Counted from the first letter of the stretch, positions 22,564 through 31,641 are shown. The stretch is DNA of 64,000 bases from Methyloversatilis universalis EHg5 (GCF_000378945.1 NZ_KB900539.1:2499234-2563233); one strand, 5' to 3'. The notes: a model not told the origin generated them from the letters alone. Translations and numbers: made by a program.

Positions 22564-23018
22564 GCAGCCTGCGATCACGCCCAGCATCGGATCCGCCCCT
22601 GATCGCCGCGGCCAAGCCCCCCTGCTCCAGCCAAGACCCGCAACAAACACGTGTAAGCGGCGCCCCGCCGCGACATGTCCCGGCCAAGGATCGACTCCGG
22701 CCGGTGGCCGCGCAGAACCGGCCCCAGACTGGCGCCGACGACAGCCCGCGCCTGTGCGATAATGCGCGCCGCAGTCGCCTCGCCGGTTATGGCGCGGCAT
22801 GAGGTGTGCGGCCTTCAATGGCCTTCCTTCCCCCGCCCTGGCGCCTGCGCCCCCGGGCTCGACATTCGCGCAGGCATCCACGCCGCGCGCCTCGCGCCGG
22901 GTTTTCCGGAACCGATTTCCCCAGCCTGAACCGGCATGCCAGGCGGAAGTCCACAGAAGCGTCCCGCGCCGCGGCCACAAGCCATGTGCGCGCTTCTGCA
23001 CGAGAGAGCTTCGCACCC
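22564..23018 (+). other. Leader region of rhlE, no gene assigned
   Basis: About 455 bases between the REP palindrome and rhlE. An in-frame upward extension of rhlE through the last 213 bases is Arg/Pro/Ala-rich and unlike DEAD-box N-termini, so I treat it as untranslated leader. Long leaders are common for RNA helicase genes, but no specific riboregulator is recognisable. Confidence 0.4.
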
Positions 23019-24452
23019 ATGTCGTTTGATGAACTCGGGCTGATTCCCGAACTGCTGCGCGCGGTGGCCGATACCGGCTACACCTCGCCCACCCCCATCC
23101 AGGCCCAGGCCATTCCGGTCGTACTGGCCGGCCGTGACGTGATGGGCGGTGCCCAGACCGGCACCGGCAAGACCGCCAGCTTCACCCTGCCGCTGCTGCA
23201 GCGCCTCGCGCCGCACGCCAACAGCTCGCCGTCGCCGGCCAAGCATCCGGTGCGCGCGCTCATCGTGTGCCCGACCCGCGAACTGGCGATGCAGGTGCAC
23301 GAAAGCGTCAAGACCTACAGCAAGCACCTGCCGCTGCGCTCGTCCTGCATCTATGGCGGCGTCGACATGAAGGCCCAGGTGGCCGAACTGCGCGAAGGCC
23401 GCGAAATCGTGGTCGCCACGCCCGGCCGCCTGCTCGACCACGTCGAAGGCAAGACCGTGAATCTGGGCCAGATTCAGATGCTGGTGCTGGACGAAGCCGA
23501 CCGCATGCTGGACATGGGCTTCATCCCCGACATCAAGCGCATCCTCGCGCTGCTGCCGACCCAGCGCCAGAGCCTGCTGTTCTCGGCCACCTTCTCGGAA
23601 GAGATCAAGAAGCTGGCGCAGGCCATGCTGCGCGACCCGCAGCTGATCGAGGTCGCGCGCCGCAACGCCACCGCGGAAACCATCACCCACCGCGTGCACG
23701 CCTGCGACACCGACGACAAGCGCGCGCTGCTCACCCACCTGCTGACGCAGGAAAGCTACGCCGACCGTCAGGCGCTGGTGTTCGTGAATACCAAGTTCGG
23801 CGCCAGCCGACTGGCCCACCACCTGGTGCGCCAGGGCGTGGCCGCCGACGCCATCCACGGCGACAAGAGCCAGCAGCAGCGCACCGAAGCACTGGAAGCG
23901 TTCAAGAACGGCAGTGTGCGCGTGCTGGTGGCGACCGACGTCGCCGCCCGCGGCCTGGACATCGAAGACCTGCCCTTCGTGATCAACTTCGAACTGCCGC
24001 ACAACGCCGAAGACTACGTGCACCGCATCGGCCGTACCGGCCGTGCCGGCCGCTCGGGCGAAGCCATTTCGCTGGCCGCCCCGGAAGAAAAGGGCCGCGT
24101 CGCCGACATCGAAAAGCTCATCCGCAAGCCGATCGAAATCGTCGCCCCGGACGGCTTCGACCCGCGCGCCCAGCGCGGCCGCGAACCGCGCCACGAGCGT
24201 TCGGAGCGCAGCGAGCGCCCGGAACGCGGCGAACGCCGCAGCCGTAGCGGTGCCGGCAGCGACGCCCCGCGCCCCCCCCGCGCCCCGCGTCCGGCCCAGA
24301 AAATGATCGCCGCTGACGGCTTCGACTTCAGCAAGCCCTACGAATCCGCCACCCCGGCCGACGCCTCCGCTCCGGCCTCCGGCGACACATCCGCCGCCAA
24401 GCGCCCCCGCCGCATGATCGCCGCCCTGCTCGGCGGCAGCGGCAAGCGCTGA
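23019..24452 (+). CDS. rhlE: DEAD-box ATP-dependent RNA helicase RhlE
   Basis: A 477-residue helicase starting at MSFDELGLIPELLRAVADTGY. Motifs in order: Q motif (TSPTPIQAQAIP), I AQTGTGKT, Ia PTRELAMQV, Ib TPGRLLDH, II VLDEADRMLDMGF, III FSATFS, IV ALVFVNTK, V VATDVAARGLDI, VI YVHRIGRTGRAGRSG. The C-terminal 90 residues are Arg/Glu/Ser/Pro-rich (repeated SERSERPERGER-type tract), an RNA-binding tail typical of RhlE. Expected roles are ribosome maturation, mRNA turnover and cold adaptation. This is the last recognised core gene before the accessory block. Confidence 0.95.
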   Translation: MSFDELGLIPELLRAVADTGYTSPTPIQAQAIPVVLAGRDVMGGAQTGTGKTASFTLPLLQRLAPHANSSPSPAKHPVRALIVCPTRELAMQVHESVKTYSKHLPLRSSCIYGGVDMKAQVAELREGREIVVATPGRLLDHVEGKTVNLGQIQMLVLDEADRMLDMGFIPDIKRILALLPTQRQSLLFSATFSEEIKKLAQAMLRDPQLIEVARRNATAETITHRVHACDTDDKRALLTHLLTQESYADRQALVFVNTKFGASRLAHHLVRQGVAADAIHGDKSQQQRTEALEAFKNGSVRVLVATDVAARGLDIEDLPFVINFELPHNAEDYVHRIGRTGRAGRSGEAISLAAPEEKGRVADIEKLIRKPIEIVAPDGFDPRAQRGREPRHERSERSERPERGERRSRSGAGSDAPRPPRAPRPAQKMIAADGFDFSKPYESATPADASAPASGDTSAAKRPRRMIAALLGGSGKR

Positions 24453-24518
24453 TCGCCCCCGGTCGGCATCCCCGCCGACCGCCCTCCTCCGCCTTCGCTC
24501 CCCGACCGCAAAAGAAAA

Positions 24519-24537
24519 GGCCCGCACAAGGCGGGCC
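24519..24537 (-). terminator. Terminator-like hairpin oriented to the minus strand
   Basis: GGCCCGC-ACAAG-GCGGGCC. On the minus strand the stem is followed by TTTTCTTTT, a good U-tract; on the plus strand there is none. No minus-strand gene was identified immediately to its right, so its purpose is unclear. It may protect rhlE from antisense transcription out of the accessory block. Confidence 0.55.
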
Positions 24538-24732
24538 TGCAAAAGAGGGAGTATGCAAGGCCGGCATGCAGCCGGACAGCAACCCAAGCTTAGCGGTTTG
24601 AGCGGGAGGGGGTTATCCGGAATCAGCAATGCCGCACGCAGCAGGAAAACCTGCGGCTAGAAGTCCGACGTCTGTCATCCGCTGCTGGCGCCATCTCTCG
24701 CGACTTTTACCTGGCTGATCACCTCGCAGTCG

Positions 24733-24777
24733 GATCGCTGCTACCGGGCTCAATCCATGAGCCCGGTAGCAGCGATC
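24733..24777. repeat. Perfect 20-bp stem hairpin at the edge of the accessory block
   Basis: Arms 24733-24752 and 24758-24777 are perfect reverse complements (core GCTGCTACCGGGCTC) with a 5-nt loop. It lies 37 bp before the first gene of the plus-strand cluster. No U-tract follows. The rest of 24453-24814 contains the minus-strand hairpin at 24519 and no supportable gene. Confidence 0.8.
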
Positions 24778-24814
24778 ATGCTGAGAATGCTTTCCGATTC
24801 CAGCGAGGCCAGCC

Positions 24815-25528
24815 ATGAACGATCCGAATACCTGGATGGACCTTTGGCTGAAGCCGGAAGCGCTCGACACCCACTCGCTTCCTGACATCGCCTATCCGAT
24901 TCCCGAACACGCCTTCGAACATGTACTGGAAAGCGGCTCACTCCCGTTCGAGCTGATGCTCTACGGCCTGCAGTTGCGGGCGAACGATGACCCAGATCTG
25001 TGGCGGTCGTTGTCACCCGCGATAGATCGTCTGACTGAACTTCTGGCACCTGAAGACCCGCGGACAACGCTTTGCGTATCAGGCGAGAACTGGTGGCTTG
25101 ACGTCGGACCACTGGATCCAGGCCAGGAACTGGTCACCCTGCAGCGTGAGATGGAGGTCATCGCAGCCATTCGCCCACTGACGGACGGGCGGCTCCGCAT
25201 CTCGACGTACCGCCCGTTGGACGCAAAGAGCATCAGCTATCTGATTGCCCTGGGGCAAACGCCGCATCCGGACTCCGGCGTATGCATGCGAGAAAACAAC
25301 TGGGCGTACGCACTTGACGGTGCCGCGGCCAACGGCAACGCCTACGCCGCGGATCGCGGCGAAGCCTATCTGTCTTACTGGCAGTACGGCCTTGGGATAT
25401 CCGCGGACGGCAGCAGCCTTCCCATCTGGCGGGATCAGCTCACCCTGCCGCCTCGTCGGGCAGCCAAAGTCGTGACCGAGATCGGCGTTCATTACGCGTA
25501 TTCGGACACCTGTGACGGCGAGGGCTGA
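24815..25528 (+). CDS. Hypothetical protein, first gene of accessory cluster
   Basis: A 237-residue soluble acidic protein starting MNDPNTWMDLWLKPEALDTH. It is rich in Trp/Tyr (GENWWLDVGPLDPGQ, RENNWAYALDGAAANGNAYA, EAYLSYWQYGLGIS) and has no signal peptide or membrane segment. I do not recognise the family and see no catalytic motif. It precedes a YbjN-like gene, a WYL regulator and an ADP-ribosylglycohydrolase on the same strand, spaced 50-110 bp apart, which suggests one functional cluster. Confidence 0.7.
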   Translation: MNDPNTWMDLWLKPEALDTHSLPDIAYPIPEHAFEHVLESGSLPFELMLYGLQLRANDDPDLWRSLSPAIDRLTELLAPEDPRTTLCVSGENWWLDVGPLDPGQELVTLQREMEVIAAIRPLTDGRLRISTYRPLDAKSISYLIALGQTPHPDSGVCMRENNWAYALDGAAANGNAYAADRGEAYLSYWQYGLGISADGSSLPIWRDQLTLPPRRAAKVVTEIGVHYAYSDTCDGEG

Positions 25529-25630
25529 ATCGAAGCGGCGCTTGATCAACCGCGACGCATTCCGTCGCACCACACCCTCACCATGTCGTGATCGATGCCC
25601 ATCACGGCCAATCATGAGGAGAGAGCATTC

Positions 25631-26098
25631 ATGAGCACTGCACAGCAACCGGAAGTTCCCATCACCCCCCAGGCACGCGAAGTCCTCGCATGGCTTGAAG
25701 CAGAGGGCTATCGACCGACCGTCGATCCCGATGGCGATCTGCGCATCGTCATGTTCGGCCGACGCTATCTGATTACCCAGCGAGCGGACGACAGCACCCA
25801 CTACATTCTTGCAGCGCAGTGCATCCATCGCTTCGACGAAGACGGGCAAGAGCAGGCTCTGAAGATCGCTCTGGAAGTCAGCATGGGCACCAAGGCGGTC
25901 AAGTGCATGGTGCCTGACGCATTCGTCAGCGTCATTGCCGAAGGTCGTTACGCCGAACCTGCACACTTCATCGCAGTCTTCGATCAACTGCTCAGCGCAC
26001 TTGACTACGGCATACGCGCCTATCGGGAAGCACTGCAAGAACACGCGGCCCGTCAGACCACGGCGGACATCATCCGAAAGGCTCAGACCGGTCACTGA
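25631..26098 (+). CDS. YbjN-like small protein (weak resemblance)
   Basis: A 155-residue protein. The start MSTAQQPEVPITPQAREVLA is chosen because GAGGAGAGAG lies 6 bases before it, rather than the ATG 36 bases upstream. The pattern (strand-rich half with GDLRIVMFGRRYLIT, then a helix-rich half EQALKIALEVSMGTKAVK...FIAVFDQLLSALDYGIRAYREAL) resembles YbjN/type III chaperone-like folds, but this is a weak visual impression. No enzyme motif is visible. It is part of the same plus-strand cluster. Confidence 0.6.
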   Translation: MSTAQQPEVPITPQAREVLAWLEAEGYRPTVDPDGDLRIVMFGRRYLITQRADDSTHYILAAQCIHRFDEDGQEQALKIALEVSMGTKAVKCMVPDAFVSVIAEGRYAEPAHFIAVFDQLLSALDYGIRAYREALQEHAARQTTADIIRKAQTGH

Positions 26099-26210
26099 TG
26101 CCCAAACGCACTGCATACTGGGTCGAAGAACATCTTTCTTCGGTGGCCTTGCGAGAGCGGAATTCATCCAGGGCTTTCCTTCTGCAGAGCGATCAACGCC
26201 CTCGCCACTG

Positions 26211-27254
26211 ATGCCCGCCCGCAACACGCGATCCACACTGGCCCGACAATGGACTCTGCTGCGCCTGCTGCCTCACCGGGGCAGCGGAATGACGGCGCGC
26301 GAGCTGACCTCGCAACTGGAGACCGCCGGCCACGCGGTGACCAAGCGACAGGTCGAACGCGATCTCACCGAGCTGGCCACGCTTTTCCCGATCGAATGCC
26401 TGGACAGCAGTACTCCGTGGGGCTGGCGATGGATGCTGCAGGCGGACGCGCAACTGCCGGGGCTGGACACAGCCGAAGCACTGTCTCTGGTCGCCATCGA
26501 AAAGCTCCTCCGGCCGCTGGTGCCTGAGGCACTGCTGCAACCGCTGACCGCCCGTTTCAGCCATGCCGCCCAGCTCATCGCTGCACTGCCCTCCGCACAG
26601 CGTTCGCGTGCAGCCGATGCGGTACGAATTGTCCAACCTGGCCAGCCACTTATGCCCGCGCAGATCGACCCCGAAGTGCTGACCCGAATCCAGAGCGCGC
26701 TGCTGACCGGCACACAGATCGAGATCGAGTACGCCGCAATCGGAGAACCGGCCGCGCATCGCACGCTACGTCTGCACCCGCTGGGCCTGGTGCATCGCGG
26801 ACCGGCAAGCTATGTCGTCGCAACGGCATTCGATTATGAAGACGTCCGGATGTACGCGATGCACCGCATCGCCGCTGCTCGCCCGTTGGATGAGGTCGCC
26901 CAGCGCCCCGCGGATTTCAATCTGGATGAATGGCTGGAAGAAGGTGGCGCCGGATTCGGCCGGGGTGAAGCAATAGACCTCGAACTGCAGGTGGACGCTC
27001 GACTGGCCCACCACCTGAGTGAAACACCGTTGGCTGCGGACCAGACCCTGAGAGCCGACGGTGAGACTTTCACGCTCCGGGCACGCGTGCAGGACACCTG
27101 GCAGTTACGTTGGTGGCTGCTGTCGCAGGCGGAGCAGATCGAGGTGCGCTCACCTGCATCGCTTCGTCGGTCGATCAGTGACCGCTTGACGAATGCGTCT
27201 GCCGTTTACGACTTCGATCGGGATCAAAAACTCACGCAGGAGAAGGCACCTTGA
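26211..27254 (+). CDS. WYL-domain transcriptional regulator
   Basis: A 347-residue regulator. The start MPARNTRSTLARQWTLLRLLP is used; the longer frame overlaps the previous gene. The N-terminal winged HTH (about residues 5-70) contains TARELTSQLETAGHAVTKRQVERDLTEL. The middle WYL-type SH3-like fold contains RTLRLHPLGLVHRGPASYVVATAF and VRMYAMHRIAAARPLD; the WYL triplet itself is replaced by SYV. A WCX-like C-terminal part follows. WYL regulators of this BrxR/CapW layout commonly control phage-defence loci. It overlaps the next gene by 1 bp (TGATG). Confidence 0.88.
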   Translation: MPARNTRSTLARQWTLLRLLPHRGSGMTARELTSQLETAGHAVTKRQVERDLTELATLFPIECLDSSTPWGWRWMLQADAQLPGLDTAEALSLVAIEKLLRPLVPEALLQPLTARFSHAAQLIAALPSAQRSRAADAVRIVQPGQPLMPAQIDPEVLTRIQSALLTGTQIEIEYAAIGEPAAHRTLRLHPLGLVHRGPASYVVATAFDYEDVRMYAMHRIAAARPLDEVAQRPADFNLDEWLEEGGAGFGRGEAIDLELQVDARLAHHLSETPLAADQTLRADGETFTLRARVQDTWQLRWWLLSQAEQIEVRSPASLRRSISDRLTNASAVYDFDRDQKLTQEKAP

Positions 27255-27832
27255 TGAACCATTACTTTAAAGAAATCTTTCCCGGCGACTGGCGCAAGCT
27301 GGAATTCGTTGAACCAAACTCGATCGTTCGCGAGCACATACTGAAGGACCCAAGCGCACTCTTCTTCGGTGGCCCGGACTGGCGCAACGTGTCCAGCGAT
27401 CTCGCGCGCATATCGCCGACACATCGCGAGCACTTCGTGCTGTGCCTCTTCATGGCGGTCATCACCGACCAATGCCTGCACGCTCACTTTCCGGCTGTCT
27501 TTCCCGCGTGGCAGTCAGCGACGCGTTTTCCCAAGTTCGGATGGTCAGGGTTCGGCATTCACAATGAGAACCCGCTGAAGATCATTTCGGCAGCAGAGGC
27601 ATCCGGGCAGCTGGACATTGGCCACGCGCAGGCGCTCATTCCTGCGTTCATCGAACTGTTCAAGGCCCAGATCGACGCCTTTTTTCAGTCCCGGGACTTG
27701 AACATCCGCCCGGTCGACTTTTTCCGAGCAGTGGTCGCCGACGATGCGTTCGCGCAGACGAGCGGGACCTTGCTTCCTCAGATCAAGGCTGCGCTGGACG
27801 ACAGCGTGACTCACGACGCTCAGCCACAATGA
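27254..27832 (+). CDS. Hypothetical protein downstream of WYL regulator
   Basis: A 192-residue protein starting MNHYFKEIFPGDWRKLEF. The ATG shares a base with the WYL stop and is preceded by AGAAGG, so it is translationally coupled. It is aromatic-rich in the N-terminal half (FFGGPDWRN, FPKFGWSGFGIHNENPLKI) and helical in the C-terminal half (AQALIPAFIELFKAQIDAFF). No signal peptide is present and no family was recognised. Coupling to a defence-type regulator and proximity to an ADP-ribosylglycohydrolase make it a candidate effector or partner (inference). Confidence 0.72.
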   Translation: MNHYFKEIFPGDWRKLEFVEPNSIVREHILKDPSALFFGGPDWRNVSSDLARISPTHREHFVLCLFMAVITDQCLHAHFPAVFPAWQSATRFPKFGWSGFGIHNENPLKIISAAEASGQLDIGHAQALIPAFIELFKAQIDAFFQSRDLNIRPVDFFRAVVADDAFAQTSGTLLPQIKAALDDSVTHDAQPQ

Positions 27833-27875
27833 CCTCCGGTCAGCACGACATCGACTATTCATAACGGGAGACTGA

Positions 27876-29045
27876 ATGACCACAGAGCAGCCCGCGCCGG
27901 GGCGTGACGCGCCACTCGTTTCCCGCTTCCGCGGCTGCCTGCTCGGCGGCGCGGTCGGCGACGCCTTGGGTGCGCCCGTCGAGTTCTGGTCTCGGAGCGA
28001 GATCACCCTGCATTTCGGCCCCGAAGGTGTGCGCGACTACATGCCGGCGTACGGTCACATTGGCGCCATCACCGACGACACCCAGATGACGCTGTTCACG
28101 GCCGACGCCCTGCTTCGCTCCCATGTGCGCGGCTCAACTAAGGGGATTGGCGCACACGGCGGTCTGATGCGCCGAAGCTATCTGCGCTGGTACCGCACCC
28201 AAGGCTACAGCCACGGTGAAGTCGACGACGGACACATGGATGGATGGCTGCTCACGCATCGCGACCTGTTCGCCCAGCGTGCGCCCGGCAACACCTGCCT
28301 TACAGCGCTGCGTGAGTCGGAGGACGAATTCTCGGCCAACAATGAAAGCAAGGGCTGCGGCACTGTGATGCGGGTGGCGCCCATCGGCCTCTACTGGTCT
28401 CATTCGCAGCATGGCGATGCCGCTCCGGAAGAGGCATTCAGACTCGGCATGAGATCGTCACTGATCACGCACGGACATGTCACGGCCACCTTGTCGGCGG
28501 GCTTTCTGAGCGCGTTGATCACGCTGATCTGCAGAGACCGTTCAGTCGAGCAGGCTATCGATGAAAGCATCGCACTGCTGGTCGCCCACTCCGGCTACGA
28601 AGAAACGCTCGATGCCGTGGAGGCCGCGCGCGTCGCCGCAATGCAGTCGCCTAACGATCCAGACCAGCTTGCGCTGCTCGGCGAGGGCTGGGTGGCCGAA
28701 GAGGCGCTGGCCATCGCGCTGTACTGCGCACTCGGTTGCGAGGATTTCGAGAGCGCCCTCAGCCTGGCGGTCAGCCATGACGGCGACAGCGACTCCACCG
28801 GTGCCATTGCCGGCAACATCCTGGGCGCCCTGATGGGCGAGCAGGCGATTCCGCAACGATGGCTCGCCCCCCTGGAACTGCGTGACGTGATCGCGGAGAT
28901 TGCGGACGATCTTGCCAAATATCCGGACTGGAATCTTTGCGGAGGGCTGCTGCCCTGGGAGCCCGACAACCCGACCCTGACCGCGGAAATAGAGGCAGGC
29001 CTCATCGAAACTGACAGGATGGTCACGCGCTACCCGCCTTACTGA
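27876..29045 (+). CDS. ADP-ribosylglycohydrolase family protein
   Basis: A 389-residue ARH/DraG-type hydrolase expected to remove ADP-ribose from protein or another target. Metal-binding motifs are all present: FRGCLLGGAVGDALGAPVEF (about residues 20-38), ITDDTQMTLFTADALL (about 65-80), ESKGCGTVMRVAPIG (about 158-172) and SHDGDSDSTGAIAGNILGAL (about 300-319). Length is normal. GGGAG precedes the ATG. It lies 43 bp after the unknown 192-residue gene in the WYL-led cluster. ADP-ribosyl hydrolases in such loci often counteract a toxin, but no transferase is recognisable nearby. Confidence 0.93.
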   Translation: MTTEQPAPGRDAPLVSRFRGCLLGGAVGDALGAPVEFWSRSEITLHFGPEGVRDYMPAYGHIGAITDDTQMTLFTADALLRSHVRGSTKGIGAHGGLMRRSYLRWYRTQGYSHGEVDDGHMDGWLLTHRDLFAQRAPGNTCLTALRESEDEFSANNESKGCGTVMRVAPIGLYWSHSQHGDAAPEEAFRLGMRSSLITHGHVTATLSAGFLSALITLICRDRSVEQAIDESIALLVAHSGYEETLDAVEAARVAAMQSPNDPDQLALLGEGWVAEEALAIALYCALGCEDFESALSLAVSHDGDSDSTGAIAGNILGALMGEQAIPQRWLAPLELRDVIAEIADDLAKYPDWNLCGGLLPWEPDNPTLTAEIEAGLIETDRMVTRYPPY

Positions 29046-29111
29046 TGCCCGCCGGCACTCCGCTTACCCGGTGCGACTAGAATGCCGATGTCGTCCAAGC
29101 ACTCATGAGTC

Positions 29112-30737
29112 ATGGCACATCTTCATCCGCAGCACACCGGCCCTCGCCCCGATGCGGGCTACTATCGCGAACTTGACGTCATCCGCCGCCTGGAAACTGG
29201 CCTGGACGACGGCTTCGACATCTTCCACAGCCTGACACTCCACACGCTGCGGGAGGGCGTCGACGAACACCGCGAAATCGACGTGGTCGTGCTGGGCCCT
29301 GCAGGCGATATCGTGCTGATGGAAATCAAGGCCGGCCAGCTCACTGTCGCCAGCGGCGAACTGCTCAAGCTCTACGATGGGCGACCTCGCGATGCTGCCC
29401 GACAGGCACGCATCCAGTTTGCAGCCATGGTTAACAAGCTGAAGCAAGCCGGCCTGCACGCGAGAGTGATCAACTGTCTGGCACTGCCCGACTTCATCGT
29501 TGGGGACGAGCACATCGCCTCGTTCGCCCGCGAGCGCATCTTCGATGCCGAGGTTTTCGAGCGGCTGCCGGCACTGGTGCGCAGCCTGATGCCGGCCGAC
29601 CCAGAGAACAGCCCGCGAGAAGACATCCGCCGCTTCCTGTCCGACGAATTCCGCGTGTCACCGGATCTGCGCGCGCTGGGCAGCCAACTGCGCGCCACCA
29701 CGCAGCGACTGTCCGACGGCCTTGCCACCTGGGTGCCCCGCATCGAATCGCCGTCGGGCGTCATCCGCATCGACGCCACCGCCGGGTCAGGCAAGACCCA
29801 GCTCGCGCTCAGGCTGCTGGAAAACGCGACAGCGCGTAAGCAGCGGGCGCTCTACGTCTGCTTCAATCGGGCGCTGGCCGATCACATCATCAGCCTTGCA
29901 CCGGCAACGGCCGAAGTCGGCACCTTTCATGAACGCTGCGTGGAGCACTACCGCCGTACCGTCGGCGAGCCCGATTTCTCCGACTCATCGGTATTCCAGA
30001 CCATCGCCGAGCGCTATCAGGTCGACGCGTCGTCGATGCCCGCGCGCTACGACCTGCTCATCATCGACGAGGGCCAGGATTTTCAGCCAGCGTGGCTCGA
30101 AAGTCTTCTGCCGCAACTGACCGCCGACGGTCGCCTCTACCTGATGGAAGACGCCTCGCAACGCTTGTACGAGCGAGACGAATTCGATTTGGATGGCGCA
30201 GTCACGCTGCGCTGCGACGACAATTTCCGCACCCCGCGCAGCATCGTCAAAGTCATCAATGCGCTCGCACTGGCCGCCCGCCCGGTCAGTGCATGCTGCC
30301 CATACGCGGGCGAACTGCCGGAGTTCCTGTCCTACTCCGCAAGCGCGGAACTGATACGCAGGACGGTTGAAGGGGTACAGGCCCTGCTCGACCGCGGCAT
30401 ACCGATTGACGACATCGCCATCCTCACTGGTCACGGTCTCAAGCATTCTCAGCTTCTGTCCCTCGACCGCATCGGCCCCTGGACCACACGCCGCTTTACC
30501 GGCCAGTACGACCGCAACGGCAACCCGGTCTGGACACAGGGCGAACTGCTGATCGACTCCATATTCCGCTTCAAAGGCCAGAGCCGGGCCGGCATCGTGC
30601 TCACCGAGCTGGATTTCGAGGAGCTGACACCAGCCGAGAAGACGAAGCTGTTCGTAGGTCTGACTCGCTGCCATCTGGCAGCACACGTCATCCTCTCCGG
30701 ACACGCCGAGCGCGCAGTGATGCGACAGATCGGTTAG
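29112..30737 (+). CDS. NERD-domain superfamily 1 helicase
   Basis: A 541-residue protein. The N-terminal NERD (nuclease-related) domain at about residues 15-130 has the acidic/Lys pattern REIDVVVLGPAGDIVLMEIKAG. The SF1 UvrD/Rep-like ATPase follows: Walker A ATAGSGKTQLALRLL (about 222), CFNRALADHI, TFHERCVEHY, Walker B LLIIDEGQDFQPAWLE (about 318), LMEDASQRLY, RFKGQSRAGIVLTEL and KLFVGLTRCHL. It probably unwinds or cleaves nucleic acid in defence or repair. It ends 5 bp before the convergent gene at 30742, so it closes the plus-strand cluster. Confidence 0.9.
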   Translation: MAHLHPQHTGPRPDAGYYRELDVIRRLETGLDDGFDIFHSLTLHTLREGVDEHREIDVVVLGPAGDIVLMEIKAGQLTVASGELLKLYDGRPRDAARQARIQFAAMVNKLKQAGLHARVINCLALPDFIVGDEHIASFARERIFDAEVFERLPALVRSLMPADPENSPREDIRRFLSDEFRVSPDLRALGSQLRATTQRLSDGLATWVPRIESPSGVIRIDATAGSGKTQLALRLLENATARKQRALYVCFNRALADHIISLAPATAEVGTFHERCVEHYRRTVGEPDFSDSSVFQTIAERYQVDASSMPARYDLLIIDEGQDFQPAWLESLLPQLTADGRLYLMEDASQRLYERDEFDLDGAVTLRCDDNFRTPRSIVKVINALALAARPVSACCPYAGELPEFLSYSASAELIRRTVEGVQALLDRGIPIDDIAILTGHGLKHSQLLSLDRIGPWTTRRFTGQYDRNGNPVWTQGELLIDSIFRFKGQSRAGIVLTELDFEELTPAEKTKLFVGLTRCHLAAHVILSGHAERAVMRQIG

Positions 30738-30741
30738 GGAA

Positions 30742-31623
30742 TCACCCCTGCTCTTGCTGACGAGGAGATGTAAAGCGCGCACTCTGCAAACTTCTGAGGT
30801 ACTCCTCTCCGTAACTGTTCTTCAGCGTCTGCAGCACATCTTCGACCGATATCAAGCTTACTTGGCTGTCGAAAATGGGAATCGAGGCCCGCGGGCAGAA
30901 GAGGTACAACTTGGCATTAGCATCTCCCGCCTCATCAATCATCCTCTTCGCCGCATCGATAATTGAGTTCTGGCGTCCACCATTCTTCACTTGAGCAAGA
31001 ATGGGGCCCTGCTGCCCGAAGCCCACGATATCGAAGGCTGCCATCGTTCCGCCGATGCGCAGGATCTTTCTATTAAGCAGACCGGCCACGCGCATGTACT
31101 CCTCGCATGCCACTTCAATCGAGGCGGGCAGGTAGTTCCCCGGTTCGAGCAAATCGACAGGACGATTCTCTAACCAAGGAATCGCTACACGCTCGACCGA
31201 TCGCCATCTCACAAATGTAGTCAGCGGAGGAGCCAGTAAATAAGCCAACGGAAACTCATCCCGGCCCACGGAACGAACGTCATCTAGAAACAAGACTTTC
31301 AATGGGCGGATGGGTCTTCCATCAACCGGACAGTCATCGAGCTCAGACAAGAAGCGTTTGGAACCAACTCTGGGCCTTCCGCAGACAACGCGAGCTTGTC
31401 CGTCGAAACTGTAAGACGCAAAGATAAAGGCATCCTCATTCCCAGCGTTCAGTTCGTTTAAGTAGCGAATGGCCGCCCTTCCACCGCCGCTTCCGGAGTA
31501 ATGCTCCGGATCCCAGGACTCATTACCGTCAAATTGAATGGCCACTGCGTTTCGGTCGTACAAGAAGCGAATCCAGTCCCCTTCATCCCAGTCATGAACA
31601 TGCCGAGAAAAGTAAATATTCAT
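30742..31623 (-). CDS. PD-(D/E)XK-like endonuclease candidate, AT-richer gene
   Basis: A 293-residue protein starting MNIYFSRHVHDWDEGDWIRFL. Near residue 205-220 the segment AFDIVGFGQQGPILAQVKNGG matches the D-x(n)-(E/Q)xK nuclease core seen in Mrr-type restriction proteins. The N-terminal 150 residues show no known domain. Base composition is visibly lower in GC (about half) than its neighbours, a sign of separate acquisition. It lies 18 bp after the RecB-like helicase gene on the same strand and converges with the NERD helicase. Function as a restriction-like nuclease is inferred from one motif. Confidence 0.65.
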   Translation of the reverse strand: MNIYFSRHVHDWDEGDWIRFLYDRNAVAIQFDGNESWDPEHYSGSGGGRAAIRYLNELNAGNEDAFIFASYSFDGQARVVCGRPRVGSKRFLSELDDCPVDGRPIRPLKVLFLDDVRSVGRDEFPLAYLLAPPLTTFVRWRSVERVAIPWLENRPVDLLEPGNYLPASIEVACEEYMRVAGLLNRKILRIGGTMAAFDIVGFGQQGPILAQVKNGGRQNSIIDAAKRMIDEAGDANAKLYLFCPRASIPIFDSQVSLISVEDVLQTLKNSYGEEYLRSLQSARFTSPRQQEQG

Positions 31624-31641
31624 ATATCGTTCTCTCTAGTT

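Noticed and set aside
22815-24629. 604-residue minus-strand ORF opposite rhlE
   Set aside because: Antisense shadow; Gly/Ala/Val/His-rich translation typical of the complementary frame of a DEAD-box gene.
24613-24888. 91-residue minus-strand ORF at the block edge
   Set aside because: It reads through the perfect hairpin and opposite the 24815 gene, without a ribosome site or recognisable sequence.
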